A DNA stretch of 64,000 nt from Paenibacillus sp. DCT19 (lineage in GTDB: Bacteria; Bacillota; Bacilli; Paenibacillales; Paenibacillaceae), in assembly GCF_003268635.1 (NCBI RefSeq), contig NZ_CP029639.1, positions 2,491,501 through 2,555,500 on the forward strand, read 5' to 3'. The notes beneath the pieces were generated by a model. That model saw only the letters and a list, made by a program, of their open reading frames with translations. It had not been told where the DNA came from and searched no databases. Numbering within the stretch: the stretch's first letter is position 1; each line of letters opens with the position of its first letter. The position numbers and the translations under genes were made by a program. This document shows, piece after piece, positions 29,303 to 39,598 of the stretch.

Positions 29303-29621
29303 TAAGACGTTGTCTTATCTAGGACTTTCCATGCGTGCAGGCAAACTTGTTACAGGTGAAGAAATTGTGCTCAAAGCAATCCGTTCTTCCGAAGCTAAGA
29401 TGGTTATTGTTGCGGGCGACGCCTCGGCCAATACACAAAAGAAATTTCGCGACAAATGCGGAACATATAAAGTTCCTCTAGTAATCGGATTTGACCGTGA
29501 TAGTTTAGGTTCAAGTATCGGTAAAGAAACGCGGGTTGTCCTTGCAGTAACGGACCGTGGGTTTGCAAAAATGATCTCCAAGCAAGTCGGTATAATGTCG
29601 GAGGTGGAGTATATTGAGTAA
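29295..29621 (+). CDS. ylxQ: L7Ae-family ribosomal-like protein YlxQ
   Basis: A 108-aa protein of the L7Ae/L30e/S12e/Gadd45 superfamily, which bind kink-turn RNA. I take ATG 29295 ([23 protein letters not shown]), overlapping the end of ylxR by 8 bases; GAAGAAGATG gives weak Shine-Dalgarno, consistent with coupling. [14 protein letters not shown] and the [11 protein letters not shown] core are typical of YlxQ. It overlaps infB by 8 bases. Confidence 0.92.
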   Translation: MSNKTLSYLGLSMRAGKLVTGEEIVLKAIRSSEAKMVIVAGDASANTQKKFRDKCGTYKVPLVIGFDRDSLGSSIGKETRVVLAVTDRGFAKMISKQVGIMSEVEYIE

Positions 29622-32196
29622 ACAGGAAAACAAGGATAAATTGCGGGTTTATGAATATGCGAAGTCCCTAAATATGAGTAGTAAAGAAATTATAACCATT
29701 CTTAAAAAGCTGGATATTCCCGTAAACAATCATATGAGTGTCATGGAGAATGGATCAGTGGGTAAGGTGGAACAATTTTTTAAAGATATAAAATCCACTG
29801 CAGCCTCTAAACAAAGTAATGAAGCAAAACAGGTTGCTACTTCCGCAGTGGGTAGTGACAAAACAGTGGACAACAACAAGCCGGCCGGCGGAGCGAACAC
29901 GCCGAGTAACAGTAATTCATCCGGTAGTCCCGTACTAACAAAAATACAACAGGAAAAGCAGGTAGGTATGAACAACAGACCAAATTCCAACAATAACAAT
30001 GGCTCCCAAAGACCTAGCGGCCAAGATAGCCGCAACAGAACCAATTCTTCCCAAGGCTCCAGCCAGGGAGGACAATCGAATAACCGTCCAAGACCAGCTC
30101 AAGGCGGACAAAGCAGTACTTCATCCCGTCCGCAAGGTTCAGGACAACAACGTCCAAACAATAGCGGTGGCGGTCAAGCAAGAAGTGGTGGACCAAACAG
30201 TGGTGGCACTGGTGGCAACCGTACTGGCGGCCAAGGTCAAAGCCAAGGGCAAGGCCAAGGCCAACGCAGAGGCGGACAAGGCAATTCGGGTAGTAACAAT
30301 AACAGCGGTAACCGTTCAAATAGCGGTGGCGGCGGTCGTCGTTATGATGACAACCGTGGCGGTAACTTCCGTGGTAACCGTGGCGGAAAAAACAATCGCA
30401 ACAGAAATCAACAACAGTACCAACAACGTGAGAAAATTGATAACACGCCTAAGAAAATCATCGTTCGCGGTGACATGACTGTAGGTGAAACTGCGAAGCT
30501 GCTTCACAAAGATGCTTCCGAAGTTATCAAAAAACTCATCGGCATGGGCGTTATGGCTACAATCAACCAAGAACTCGATATTGACACGATTCTTCTGCTT
30601 GCAGGCGAATTCGGCGTTGAGGTTGAAGTGAAGATTGTGCTTGAAGATGATCGTTTCGAAACGGTAGAAGAGAATGATGATCCAGCAGATCTTCAATCCC
30701 GTCCTCCAGTTGTAACGATCATGGGTCACGTTGACCATGGTAAAACAACATTGCTTGATGCGATTCGTTCTACGAACGTAACGGGCGGCGAAGCTGGCGG
30801 TATTACGCAGCATATCGGTGCTTATCAAGTTGAAATTAACAACAAAAAAATTACGTTCCTCGATACTCCGGGTCACGAAGCGTTCACAGCGATGCGTGCA
30901 CGTGGAGCTCAAGTGACGGATATTACGATTATCGTCGTAGCAGCTGATGATGGTGTAATGCCACAAACAGTTGAGGCAATCAACCATGCCAAAGCGGCAG
31001 GTCTACCTATTATCGTTGCTGTTAACAAAATCGATAAGCCAGGTGCAGATGCGGATAAAGTGAAGCAAGAGTTGACTAACTACGAACTCGTTCCAGAAGA
31101 ATGGGGCGGAGACACGATCTTTGTTAACGTTTCTGCGAAACAAAGAATCGGTTTGGAAGGTCTGCTTGAGATGATCTTGCTCGTTGCAGAGGTGAATGAA
31201 TACAAAGCGAACCCGGACAAACGTGCCCGTGGTACAGTGATCGAAGCCGAGCTGGATAAAGGACGTGGCCCAGTTGCACGTATCCTCGTACAGCACGGTA
31301 CATTGAAAGTCGGAGATGCGTTCGTAGCAGGTAACTGCTTCGGTCGTGTACGTGCGATGGTCAATGACAAAGGCCGCAGATTAAAAGAAGCAGGCCCATC
31401 AACGCCTGTTGAAATCACAGGTTTGACTGAGGTTCCAGGTGCGGGTGATCCGTTTATGGTGTTTGAAGATGAGCGTAAAGCTCGTTCCATCGCCGACAAA
31501 CGTGCGATTACGCAACGTGAATCCGATCTGGGTACAAACACTCGTGTAACGCTGGATGATCTGTTCCAACACATCAAAGACGGTGAAATCAAAGACTTGA
31601 ACGTAATCATTAAAGGTGACGTGCAAGGTTCGGTTGAAGCATTGAAAGGTTCCCTTGCTAAAATCGAGGTTGAAGGTGTGCGCGTGAAGATCATTCACAG
31701 CGGTGCTGGTGCAATCACAGAATCCGATATCATCTTGGCAGCTGCATCTAATGCCATCGTGATTGGTTTCAACGTTCGTCCAGATAACCAAGCGAAAATC
31801 ACAGCAGATCAAGAACAAGTAGACATTCGTCTGCATCGTGTCATCTATAGCGTAATCGAAGAGATTGAACAAGCGATGAAAGGTATGCTTGATCCAATCT
31901 ACAAAGAAAATGTTATCGGTCACGCAGAAGTTCGTAGCACATTCAAAATTAGTAAAGTCGGAACCATTGCAGGTTGTATGGTTACTTCGGGTAAAATTAC
32001 ACGTTCTGCGGAAGCACGCTTGATTCGTGATGGCATTGTCCTTTATGAAGGTAAGCTGGATTCCCTGAAACGTTACAAAGATGATGCTAAAGAAGTAGCT
32101 CAAGGCTACGAGTGCGGTATCACCCTGGATAACTACAACGATCTCAAAGAAGGCGACGTTATCGAAGCTTTCGTAATGGAGACTGTACAACGATAA
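29614..32196 (+). CDS. infB: Translation initiation factor IF-2
   Basis: IF-2 is the GTPase that brings initiator tRNA to the ribosome. Start TTG 29614 is preceded by CGGAGGTGGAG. The 860-aa protein has an IF2-N helix ([24 protein letters not shown]), then a very low-complexity Gly/Asn/Gln/Ser/Arg linker (about 60-265), a second IF2-N-like domain ([23 protein letters not shown]), the G domain near 370 ([22 protein letters not shown]) and domains II-IV. The linker is expected to be disordered. Confidence 0.98.
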   Translation: MSKQENKDKLRVYEYAKSLNMSSKEIITILKKLDIPVNNHMSVMENGSVGKVEQFFKDIKSTAASKQSNEAKQVATSAVGSDKTVDNNKPAGGANTPSNSNSSGSPVLTKIQQEKQVGMNNRPNSNNNNGSQRPSGQDSRNRTNSSQGSSQGGQSNNRPRPAQGGQSSTSSRPQGSGQQRPNNSGGGQARSGGPNSGGTGGNRTGGQGQSQGQGQGQRRGGQGNSGSNNNSGNRSNSGGGGRRYDDNRGGNFRGNRGGKNNRNRNQQQYQQREKIDNTPKKIIVRGDMTVGETAKLLHKDASEVIKKLIGMGVMATINQELDIDTILLLAGEFGVEVEVKIVLEDDRFETVEENDDPADLQSRPPVVTIMGHVDHGKTTLLDAIRSTNVTGGEAGGITQHIGAYQVEINNKKITFLDTPGHEAFTAMRARGAQVTDITIIVVAADDGVMPQTVEAINHAKAAGLPIIVAVNKIDKPGADADKVKQELTNYELVPEEWGGDTIFVNVSAKQRIGLEGLLEMILLVAEVNEYKANPDKRARGTVIEAELDKGRGPVARILVQHGTLKVGDAFVAGNCFGRVRAMVNDKGRRLKEAGPSTPVEITGLTEVPGAGDPFMVFEDERKARSIADKRAITQRESDLGTNTRVTLDDLFQHIKDGEIKDLNVIIKGDVQGSVEALKGSLAKIEVEGVRVKIIHSGAGAITESDIILAAASNAIVIGFNVRPDNQAKITADQEQVDIRLHRVIYSVIEEIEQAMKGMLDPIYKENVIGHAEVRSTFKISKVGTIAGCMVTSGKITRSAEARLIRDGIVLYEGKLDSLKRYKDDAKEVAQGYECGITLDNYNDLKEGDVIEAFVMETVQR

Positions 32197-32221
32197 GCAA
32201 GGAAGCATGAGGTGAACAACA

Positions 32222-32581
32222 ATGGCTAAGATTCGTACAGGTAGAGTGGGCGAGCAGATCAAGAAAGAATTGAGTGTGCTCATCCAGTCAGAACTGAAAG
32301 ATCCACGGATCGGTTTTATTACCGTAACGGGAGTTGAAGTAACTGGCGACTTGTCGCAAGCCAAAGTTTATCTGAGTGTCTTCGGTGAACAGGAACAGAA
32401 GGATAACTCGCTCAAAGCTCTGGAAAAAGCAAATGGATTTTTGCGTTCAGAGCTGGGCAAGCGTATCCGGTTCCGCCACGTTCCCGAGTTGATATTCAAG
32501 ATCGACGAATCCATCGCTTATGGTAGCCGGATTGAGAAGCTACTTGGCGATATTGGTTCAGACAAGAACGAATCCCAGTAA
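32222..32581 (+). CDS. rbfA: Ribosome-binding factor A
   Basis: RbfA helps mature the 16S rRNA 5' region in the 30S subunit. The 119-aa KH-fold protein shows the family pattern [45 protein letters not shown] and a conserved [16 protein letters not shown]. It follows infB by 25 bases and precedes nrnA, as expected. Confidence 0.96.
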   Translation: MAKIRTGRVGEQIKKELSVLIQSELKDPRIGFITVTGVEVTGDLSQAKVYLSVFGEQEQKDNSLKALEKANGFLRSELGKRIRFRHVPELIFKIDESIAYGSRIEKLLGDIGSDKNESQ

Positions 32582-32600
32582 CAGAATAGAGGAGACGGCA

Positions 32601-33578
32601 ATGCACACTTATGAACAGGCGCTTCAAAGCGGAAAGCAATTTCTGCTGGAGCATGATGATTACCTGGTCGTGTCGCATGTACAGCCGGACGGTGACGCAG
32701 TCAGCTCGACGGTAACGGTGGGCTGGCTGCTGTCATGTCTGGGCAAAACATTCACGATGATTAATGAAGGTGAAATTCCCGGGCGTATGCGCTTTTTATG
32801 GGGAGCAGAAGACATCGTGAACATGACCGAACAACCACCAACGCGAAAATTTAAAGCAGTCATTTGTGTAGACTGTGCTGATTTTGCAAGAGTAGGCTTG
32901 ACTCGTCATTATTTTGAAGAAGATGCAGTCATTTTGAATATTGATCATCATCCCACCAATAACGCATACGGAACTGTGAACATAATAAAACCAGATGCTG
33001 CAGCAACAGCAGAGATTTTGTTTGATTTTGTGAACCTGTTTCCAGTGACGTTGGATAAAGATGCAGCGACAGCCATCTACACTGGTTTGTTAACCGATAC
33101 AGGTGGGTTTCGTTATGCCAACACGAGTCCAAACGTAATGACAACTGCTTCCAAGTTGCTTGAACACGGTGTAGACGGCCCTTACCTCGCTCAGACTTTA
33201 CTTGAGCAAGTTACTTTGCCTCAAGTTCGTATTTTGAATCAGGCGCTGAACAGCCTACAAATGACGGATGATGGCAAGATTGCTTGGGTTGTTATCACGC
33301 CCGAAGATATGATTACTTGTGGTGCGGCTAATGAAGATCTTGAAGGCATTGTGAACTACCCACGTAATATTCAAGGTGTGGAAGTAGGGATCTTTTTCAA
33401 GGTCATTAATGATTCAGCCGTAAAAGTATCGCTTCGCTCTGCAGGTAAGGTTGATGTAGCTGCGCTTGCGCAGACATTTGGCGGAGGTGGCCATGTACTG
33501 GCTGCGGGTTGCCGATTAGAAGGTAAGCTAGAAGACATCGTAGCTAAAGTGCTGAAGCAGGTGAATGCACAATGGTAA
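32601..33578 (+). CDS. nrnA: DHH-family oligoribonuclease/3'-phosphoadenosine-5'-phosphate phosphatase NrnA
   Basis: NrnA degrades nanoRNAs and dephosphorylates pAp. ATG 32601 follows GAGGAGACGGC; the upstream extension from 32520 overlaps rbfA and is rejected. The 325-aa protein has the DHH signature set: VSHVQPDGDAVSS, CVDCAD, DHHPTN, then a C-terminal DHHA1 domain ending FGGGGHVLAAGC. It overlaps truB by 7 bases. Confidence 0.96.
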   Translation: MHTYEQALQSGKQFLLEHDDYLVVSHVQPDGDAVSSTVTVGWLLSCLGKTFTMINEGEIPGRMRFLWGAEDIVNMTEQPPTRKFKAVICVDCADFARVGLTRHYFEEDAVILNIDHHPTNNAYGTVNIIKPDAAATAEILFDFVNLFPVTLDKDAATAIYTGLLTDTGGFRYANTSPNVMTTASKLLEHGVDGPYLAQTLLEQVTLPQVRILNQALNSLQMTDDGKIAWVVITPEDMITCGAANEDLEGIVNYPRNIQGVEVGIFFKVINDSAVKVSLRSAGKVDVAALAQTFGGGGHVLAAGCRLEGKLEDIVAKVLKQVNAQW

Positions 33579-34495
33579 AACCGTTGGAAGGTATATTAGC
33601 GGTATATAAACCAGCAGGTTACACGTCGCATGATGTCGTTGCCAAACTACGGCGTATTCTGAAAATGAAGCGTATCGGACATACAGGAACATTAGATCCA
33701 CAGGTTACGGGTGTTCTTCCGCTTTGTCTTGGACGTGCTACACGGGTGGTTGAGTATATGCAGGAACTGCCTAAGGAATATGTGGCTACACTACGTCTTG
33801 GTCTCTCGACAGATACAGAGGACATGACAGGTGAAGTCATTGAGCGTTCGGAAGAAGCTGTCAACGTGACGGAAGCGCAGGTACGTCTTGTGCTGGAGAA
33901 GTTTCAGGGTACGATCTCTCAGGTTCCACCGATGTATTCAGCCCTTAAAGTGGATGGCAAACGTCTGTATGAACTTGCTCGTGAAGGGAAAACGGTTGAG
34001 CGCAAAAGCCGTGAAGTGACGATCTATGAGCTTGAATTCACCGGGATGGAGACTCATGGAGACACAACGGATATCTCATTCCGTGCATTGTGTTCTAAAG
34101 GTACGTATATTCGAACGTTATGTGTGGATATTGGGCGTGAGCTAGGTTATCCTTCCACGATGGTGCAGCTCGAACGCACCATGTCGGCAGGGATTCCCGC
34201 AGATCGTTGTTTGACAATTGAAGAGGTTGAGCAGCGTATGGCAGAGAATACAATAACCGAAGCATTCATACCAGTAGACGAAGCAATTGACTTTATACCG
34301 TCACACACGGTTAATGATGAACTAGCCAAGGGAGCTCTTCAGGGTCAGAAGTTGTCTGCGCGTCTGTTAGAGCCACCTGTAGATCAACCTGGCCTTCTGC
34401 GGTTATACACCCAGGATCGGACGTTTCTGGGCATTTTTGAACGAGACGAACTTAAAGCGACAGTCAGAGCAGTCAAGGTGTTTTTGCCCGAATAA
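33572..34495 (+). CDS. truB: tRNA pseudouridine-55 synthase
   Basis: TruB makes pseudouridine at position 55 of the T-loop in tRNAs. The 307-aa protein has the KPAGYTSHDVV motif, the catalytic Asp in GHTGTLDPQVTGVLPLC, MYSALKVDGKRLYELAR, and a C-terminal PUA-type region. It begins inside the nrnA stop (ATGGTAA) and ends 67 bases before ribF. Confidence 0.97.
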   Translation: MVKPLEGILAVYKPAGYTSHDVVAKLRRILKMKRIGHTGTLDPQVTGVLPLCLGRATRVVEYMQELPKEYVATLRLGLSTDTEDMTGEVIERSEEAVNVTEAQVRLVLEKFQGTISQVPPMYSALKVDGKRLYELAREGKTVERKSREVTIYELEFTGMETHGDTTDISFRALCSKGTYIRTLCVDIGRELGYPSTMVQLERTMSAGIPADRCLTIEEVEQRMAENTITEAFIPVDEAIDFIPSHTVNDELAKGALQGQKLSARLLEPPVDQPGLLRLYTQDRTFLGIFERDELKATVRAVKVFLPE

Positions 34496-34562
34496 CGGAT
34501 CTTGAGTTTAGACTGTGTAGATGATAAGCTCTGTCTATCAAGTGAAATGCAGGTGAATGATT

Positions 34563-35501
34563 GTGAAAACCGTAATGCTAACATATCCGCAGACATTGAC
34601 TTCTGATGAGCTGCATACACAGCCCCAAGTGCTAGCTATTGGTCAATTTGACGGACTGCATCTCGGACATGCAAGCGTCATTTTGTCAGCTGTCCGCATT
34701 GCCCGTGAAACTGGTGTGCAAGCGGCGGTAATGACCTTTCATCCTCATCCGAAGGAAGTCATGCGAAAAGGCGATTATGAAGGATATTTGACTCCATTGC
34801 GAGACAAGGAAGAAATCCTGGCGGGGCTCGGCATAGACATATTATATGTTGTTGAATTCAACGACGAATTCTCGAAATTGACTCCAGAGCAATTCGCTCA
34901 TGATCTGTTGTTGCCACTTCAGACGCGTACGGCTGTTGTCGGTTTTGATTTCCGGTTTGGACATCAAGGAGCAGGCGACGAACAACTGCTTCGGTCGTTG
35001 GGTGGTAACGACATGACGGTTGAGACAGTGCCTCCTTTCTTGTTAAACGGGGATAAGGTAAGCAGTTCGCTCATTCGAGGGCTGCTCAAACGTGGGCAGA
35101 TGGATGAAGCTAGTCAGTGGCTGGGTCGACCTTACAGTATCCGAGGAACCGTGATTCATGGGGAGAAGCGTGGTCGTACCATTGGTTTCCCAACGGCTAA
35201 CCTTGAACTATTGGATCGTTATGTGATTCCAGCCAAAGGCGTATATGCAGTTCGAGTGCAATATGGAGAACAGATGCTGCGTGGGGTTATGAATTTAGGT
35301 GTGAAGCCGACTTTCCACGAAAGTGGGATGAAGCCTACATTTGAAGTGCATCTGCTTGATTTTGAAGGGCAGTTGTATGATCAAGAATTGAAGGTAGAGC
35401 TTGTTCACTATATTCGTGAAGAGCGTAAATTTGCCTCAATTGATGCATTGATCAGCCAGATCCGTGAGGATGCATTGACGGCTGCTCGTTTGTTATCCTA
35501 A
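34563..35501 (+). CDS. ribF: Bifunctional riboflavin kinase/FAD synthetase
   Basis: RibF phosphorylates riboflavin to FMN and adenylates FMN to FAD. I chose GTG 34563 (MKTVMLTYPQTL), 7 bases after AGGTG, since the ATG at 34557 leaves only one base to that site. The 312-aa protein has the FAD synthetase domain with IGQFDGLHLGHASVI (nucleotidyl-transferase HxGH) and the kinase domain with GTVIHGEKRGRTIGFPTANLEL and NLGVKPTF. Both domains are intact. Confidence 0.95.
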   Translation: MKTVMLTYPQTLTSDELHTQPQVLAIGQFDGLHLGHASVILSAVRIARETGVQAAVMTFHPHPKEVMRKGDYEGYLTPLRDKEEILAGLGIDILYVVEFNDEFSKLTPEQFAHDLLLPLQTRTAVVGFDFRFGHQGAGDEQLLRSLGGNDMTVETVPPFLLNGDKVSSSLIRGLLKRGQMDEASQWLGRPYSIRGTVIHGEKRGRTIGFPTANLELLDRYVIPAKGVYAVRVQYGEQMLRGVMNLGVKPTFHESGMKPTFEVHLLDFEGQLYDQELKVELVHYIREERKFASIDALISQIREDALTAARLLS

Positions 35502-35528
35502 AAAAATGAAACAAAATGTAGGTTGAGA

Positions 35529-35558
35529 TTTACTTTAGCCTACGAACTATGATACAAT
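35529..35558 (+). promoter_or_regulatory. Promoter for rpsO
   Basis: TTTACT (35529-35534), 18-base spacer, TACAAT (35553-35558), with TG one base upstream of the -10 (extended -10). It lies about 100 bases before rpsO. Confidence 0.65.
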
Positions 35559-35565
35559 GTACTAC

Positions 35566-35660
35566 GTTGTCGATTGAGACAACAGACAACCTTAGCTTGG
35601 TTGCATGCTCTCACCGGCGGTTACGAGGCTAATGGCGATTATATGAAGGAGGTGAATAGG
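35566..35660 (+). promoter_or_regulatory. rpsO leader with paired stems, likely S15 autoregulatory site
   Basis: The leader has GTTGTC/GACAAC (35567-35572 and 35578-35583) and CAACC/GGTTG (35587-35591 and 35599-35603), followed by GAAGGAGGTG. S15 represses its own synthesis through leader structures in several bacteria; by position and structure this is a candidate, not proven. Confidence 0.45.
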
Positions 35661-35930
35661 ATGGCATTGACTCAAGAACGTAAACAACAACTGATCAGCG
35701 AGCACAAAACTCACGAGTCCGATACAGGATCTCCAGAGGTGCAAGTTGCTATCCTTACGGAAAACATCAGAAGTTTGACAGACCACTTGCGTACGCATAA
35801 GAAAGACCACCACTCACGTCGTGGACTTTTGAAAATGGTAGGTCAACGTCGTAAGCTTTTGGCTTACGTGAAAAACAAAGATGTTAAACGTTACAGCGCA
35901 TTGATCGAGAAACTCGGATTGCGTCGCTAA
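35661..35930 (+). CDS. rpsO: 30S ribosomal protein S15
   Basis: S15 binds 16S rRNA helices early in 30S assembly. ATG 35661, behind AAGGAGGTGAATAGG, gives an 89-aa protein of exact family length, with [23 protein letters not shown] and [25 protein letters not shown]. The longer frame upstream is leader. Confidence 0.98.
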   Translation: MALTQERKQQLISEHKTHESDTGSPEVQVAILTENIRSLTDHLRTHKKDHHSRRGLLKMVGQRRKLLAYVKNKDVKRYSALIEKLGLRR

Positions 35931-35952
35931 TTATCGTACATGTTTTCAAAAC

Positions 35953-36020
35953 CAACCTGGCTGTTATCCGCCTTCCTTTTGTCTAAAAGGACAAGCGGAA
36001 CTTACAGCCGGGTTGTTTTG
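35953..36020 (+). terminator. Long-stem terminator after rpsO
   Basis: CAACCTGGCTGT (35953-35964) pairs with ACAGCCGGGTTG (36004-36015), with one G-U; the interior also forms TCCGC/GCGGA and CCTTTT/AAAAGG pairs. A short TTTTG tail follows. Confidence 0.7.
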
Positions 36021-36054
36021 TAGATGAACATGTTGCCATATATTTGTAGATGGG

Positions 36055-36079
36055 AGCTCCGCAAGGAGCTTTTGTTTTG
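36055..36079 (+). terminator. Rho-independent terminator before pnp
   Basis: AGCTCC (36055-36060), loop GCAA, GGAGCT (36065-36070), then TTTGTTTTG. A second compact terminator in the rpsO-pnp spacer. Confidence 0.8.
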
Positions 36080-36206
36080 CTAGTGGGTTTATTGCCCTGA
36101 AAATGAAATGTTGAAACCTGCCGATGCTAATGAATGTTGGACAAGCAGGAAATACTGTGAAGATGCAGAATCCATTGTGTTAGGAACGATTAAAAGGAGG
36201 GATTTC

Positions 36207-38309
36207 ATGGAAAAGCGTGTAGAAATGCAACTTGGCGGAAGAACGCTTGTGCTTGAAACAGGTCGTTTGGCTAAACAAGCTAACGCTGCGGTTAAGGTAA
36301 CGTACGGAGATACCGTTGTATTGTGTACCGTTACAGCATCCAGCGAACCAAAAGATTTAGACTTTTTCCCATTGACGGTTAACTATGAAGAGAGATTGTA
36401 CGCTGTAGGTAAGATTCCGGGGGGATTCATCAAACGTGAAGGCAGACCGAGTGAAAAGGCGATTCTTTCCAGCCGTCTGACTGACCGTCCGATTCGTCCA
36501 TTGTTCCCAGAAGGCTTCCGTAATGATGTTCAAGTTCTCAACATCGTTATGAGTGTTGATCAGGACTGTGAACCACAAATTGCTGCGATGATCGGTACGT
36601 CGGCTGCATTGAGCATTTCAGATGTTCCATTCAGCGGGCCAATCGGTGGTGTAAAAGTGGGACGTATTGATGGCGAGTTCATCATTAACCCAACAATTGC
36701 ACAGCTTGAAGTAAGTGAGATCGAGCTTGTGGTAGCTGGAACCAAAGATGCCATTATGATGGTCGAAGCTGAAGCTAACGAAGTGCCAGAAGAAATCATG
36801 CTGGAAGCAATCATGTTTGGTCATGATGAGATCAAAAACATTGTAGCTGTGATAGAACAGCTGGTAGCAGTAGCTGGCAAAGAAAAAATGGCTGTGAAAC
36901 TGCATGCAGTTAACGCTGATGTAAATAGCAGTGTTCGTGAATTTGCGAGTGCACGTCTCGTTGAAGCCGTTAAAATTGCGGAGAAGCATGCTCGTCAGGA
37001 TGCAATTGATGTAGTGAATGACGAAACGGTTGCTCACTTTGAAGAGAAATACATCGAAACACCTGAACTGCTCAAAGATGTAAAAGAAGTGCTTCACGAT
37101 ATCGTAAAAGAAGAAGTACGTCGCCTCATTACGCATGATAAGGTTCGTCCGGATGGCCGTGGCCTGGCTGAGATTCGTCCAATTGAGTGTGACACATCCC
37201 TGTTGCCACGTACACATGGTTCTGGTCTGTTTACGCGTGGTCAAACACAAGCACTTAGCATTTGTACGCTTGGTGCGCTCGGTGATGTTCAAATTTTGGA
37301 TGGTATCAGTCTGGAAGAAACTAAACGTTTCATGCACCACTACAACTTCCCACCGTTCAGCGTAGGCGAAGCTCGTCCATTGCGTGCCCCTGGTCGTCGT
37401 GAAATCGGACATGGTGCATTGGGTGAACGTGCATTGGCTAAAGTAATTCCTTCCGAAACAGACTTCCCGTACACGATTCGTCTTGTATCTGAAGTGCTTG
37501 AATCCAACGGTTCCACTTCACAAGCAAGTATCTGTGCGAGCACACTCGCGATGATGGATGCTGGTGTACCAATCAAAGCTCCAGTTGCAGGTGTCGCTAT
37601 GGGTCTAATCAAAGACGGCGATCACGTTTCGATCCTGAGCGATATTCAAGGTATGGAAGATCACCTGGGCGATATGGACTTTAAAGTAGCTGGAACACCT
37701 GAAGGTGTAACTGCAATTCAAATGGACATCAAAATTGATGGTATTGATCGTCAAATTTTGTCTGAAGCATTGGCTCAAGCCAAAGAAGGTCGTATGCACA
37801 TCTTGGGCAAAATGACTGAAGTAATGAAAACTCCACGTGAGCAGTTGTCACAGTATGCTCCTAAAATTACGACAATGCACATTAATCCGGACAAAATCCG
37901 TGATGTTATCGGTGCAGGTGGTAAAATTATCAATAAAATCATCGAAGAAACCGGTGTTAAAATTGATATTGAACAAGATGGACGTGTCTTTATTGCTTCC
38001 TCTAATCAGGAGATGAACGATAAAGCGAAGGCAATCATCGAAGGCATCGTGCGTGAAGTACTGGTTGGCGAAATTTATGTCGGCAAAGTAAAACGTGTAG
38101 AAAAATTCGGTGCATTTGTTGAAGTTCTTCCGAATAAAGAAGGTTTGGTACACATCTCACAACTGTCAACAGAACGTGTTGCCAAAGTGGAAGATGTTGT
38201 AGCTATTGGTGATTCCATTACGGTTAAAGTAACGGAAATTGACCCACAAGGTCGCATCAACCTGTCACGTAAAGCTGTATTGACGACAGAAGCTCCGGCT
38301 CAATCTTAA
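36207..38309 (+). CDS. pnp: Polyribonucleotide nucleotidyltransferase (PNPase)
   Basis: PNPase is a 3'-to-5' phosphorolytic exoribonuclease of mRNA decay. ATG 36207 follows AAAAGGAGG; the upstream frame from 36108 is rejected. The 700-aa protein has two RNase PH-like core domains ([31 protein letters not shown] early, [13 protein letters not shown] and GALGERAL in the second), then KH ([21 protein letters not shown]) and S1 ([22 protein letters not shown]) domains. All are intact. Confidence 0.98.
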   Translation: MEKRVEMQLGGRTLVLETGRLAKQANAAVKVTYGDTVVLCTVTASSEPKDLDFFPLTVNYEERLYAVGKIPGGFIKREGRPSEKAILSSRLTDRPIRPLFPEGFRNDVQVLNIVMSVDQDCEPQIAAMIGTSAALSISDVPFSGPIGGVKVGRIDGEFIINPTIAQLEVSEIELVVAGTKDAIMMVEAEANEVPEEIMLEAIMFGHDEIKNIVAVIEQLVAVAGKEKMAVKLHAVNADVNSSVREFASARLVEAVKIAEKHARQDAIDVVNDETVAHFEEKYIETPELLKDVKEVLHDIVKEEVRRLITHDKVRPDGRGLAEIRPIECDTSLLPRTHGSGLFTRGQTQALSICTLGALGDVQILDGISLEETKRFMHHYNFPPFSVGEARPLRAPGRREIGHGALGERALAKVIPSETDFPYTIRLVSEVLESNGSTSQASICASTLAMMDAGVPIKAPVAGVAMGLIKDGDHVSILSDIQGMEDHLGDMDFKVAGTPEGVTAIQMDIKIDGIDRQILSEALAQAKEGRMHILGKMTEVMKTPREQLSQYAPKITTMHINPDKIRDVIGAGGKIINKIIEETGVKIDIEQDGRVFIASSNQEMNDKAKAIIEGIVREVLVGEIYVGKVKRVEKFGAFVEVLPNKEGLVHISQLSTERVAKVEDVVAIGDSITVKVTEIDPQGRINLSRKAVLTTEAPAQS

Positions 38310-38444
38310 GTTTACAGTTTAAGTTATAAAGGTTCATTGAATGAAGAGACAGAAGGTTGTATTTCTGGCTCTTTTTTTAACGCCCGAAATAGGTTTCATC
38401 TACGGAAAACTGCAAGAAAAGTGACAGCAAGCCGTGTGTTTTAT

Positions 38445-38473
38445 TCATATTCTTGCCCTTGTCCTCATATGAT
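38445..38473 (+). promoter_or_regulatory. Sigma-E-like promoter before ylxY
   Basis: TCATATT (38445-38451) matches the sigma-E -35 pattern KMATATT, and CATATGAT (38466-38473), 14 bases on, partly matches CATACANT. It is 30 bases before the gene. Suggests mother-cell expression early in sporulation; untested. Confidence 0.5.
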
Positions 38474-38502
38474 GGGGACAAAGACGGCGGGAGGATGGAG
38501 CT

Positions 38503-39497
38503 GTGAGAAAAAAGTCTAAAAAGCTGGCTGCAGTTCTGGCGGGTATAATCACGGTTATATTAGTCGGACAAGTAGACAGTGTTCGTACATACATCACGGA
38601 GATTCGTGATGGACCGGGAACTCAAAATGCATTTGACATGTTCAAAGAGGCTACGGGTGAAGATGCTTTGTTAACAGCTATACGGGAAAAAGCAGCTGAG
38701 ACTAAAATTGCTCCAATTAATGCCAAAGTAGATCGGGTATGGAAAGCAATTCCCGGATATAATGGAACAGAGATTGATGTGGAGGCTACGTATCGAAAGG
38801 CGCTCGGAGGAAATCTGAATACCAAAATTTCGTATATTTATCGGCAAACGGAACCGGAGATTGGTCTCAAGGATCTAGGGGCACATCCGATATACCGCGG
38901 TAATCCAGAGAAGCCTATGGTTTCTTTTATGATCAATGTAGCTTGGGGGAATGAATTTATTGTCCCGATGCTCGATACACTCGATGCAGAGCAGGTAAAA
39001 GCGACTTTTTTCTTGGATGGTAGTTGGTTAAGCAAAAATGCGGAACTTGCAAAAGAGATTCAAAAACGTGGACATGAGTTATCAAACCATGCCTATTCCC
39101 ACCCTAATATGAGTCGATTGAGTGCAGAACGGGCAAGGCTGGAGATCAGTAAGACGCAGGATTTATTGCAGAAGACGTTGGGGTAGAAAATCGTTGGTTT
39201 GCACCCCCATCTGGAGACTTTAATCAAAAAACGGTAGATATTGCTTCCAGCATGGGTTTGCAAACCGTGTTATGGACACTGGATACCGTGGACTGGCGTA
39301 AGCCAAGCTCGGCGTCGGTTGTAGCCAAAATTGCCAAAAACGTGGATGCTGGAACCTTAATCCTAATGCATCCAACGGCTGCTTCCTCAGGCGCGTTAAA
39401 AGGCATGATCGAATCTATTCGAGCCAAAGGACTTACCTTAGGTACGGTCACGGAAACCTTATCTTCGGAGCGAGTGAAGGCTAAGGCGGTTGAGTGA
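38503..39497 (+). CDS. ylxY: YlxY-type polysaccharide-deacetylase-like protein, interrupted by an apparent 1-base deletion
   Basis: This is a NodB-homology protein in the YlxY position after pnp. GTG 38503 follows GGGAGGATGG. A hydrophobic N-terminal segment (LAAVLAGIITVILVG) suggests export or anchoring. The frame stops at 39186, but one base back it continues as VENRWFAPPSGDFN to 39497; one G missing from GGGG at 39180-39183 explains this, and the repaired protein is about 331 aa. The usual TFDDG metal/catalytic motif is replaced by SFMINVAWGNE, without the two Asp, while HxxxH (HAYSH) is kept, so deacetylase activity is doubtful. Confidence 0.88.
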
Positions 39498-39598
39498 ACG
39501 ATGTTTTTTTGTTAATATCAAACAGTTGGAACCAAATGTCGATTTCAATTTAATTTTATTGAGATCAGGGCAATTATAGAGATGTAGGAGGGCCAACC

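Noticed and set aside
29840..30420. Repeats in the infB 5' part as a repeat array or CRISPR
   Set aside because: The repetition comes from a low-complexity Gly/Asn/Gln-rich protein linker, in frame, with no regular spacers.
31399..32364. Long minus-strand frames opposite infB, RNase J and pnp (for example 31399-32364 and 45979-46914)
   Set aside because: They mirror strongly coding plus-strand genes and contain Cys/Phe/His-rich nonsense; no ribosome-binding sites or known motifs. They are shadows of biased codon use.
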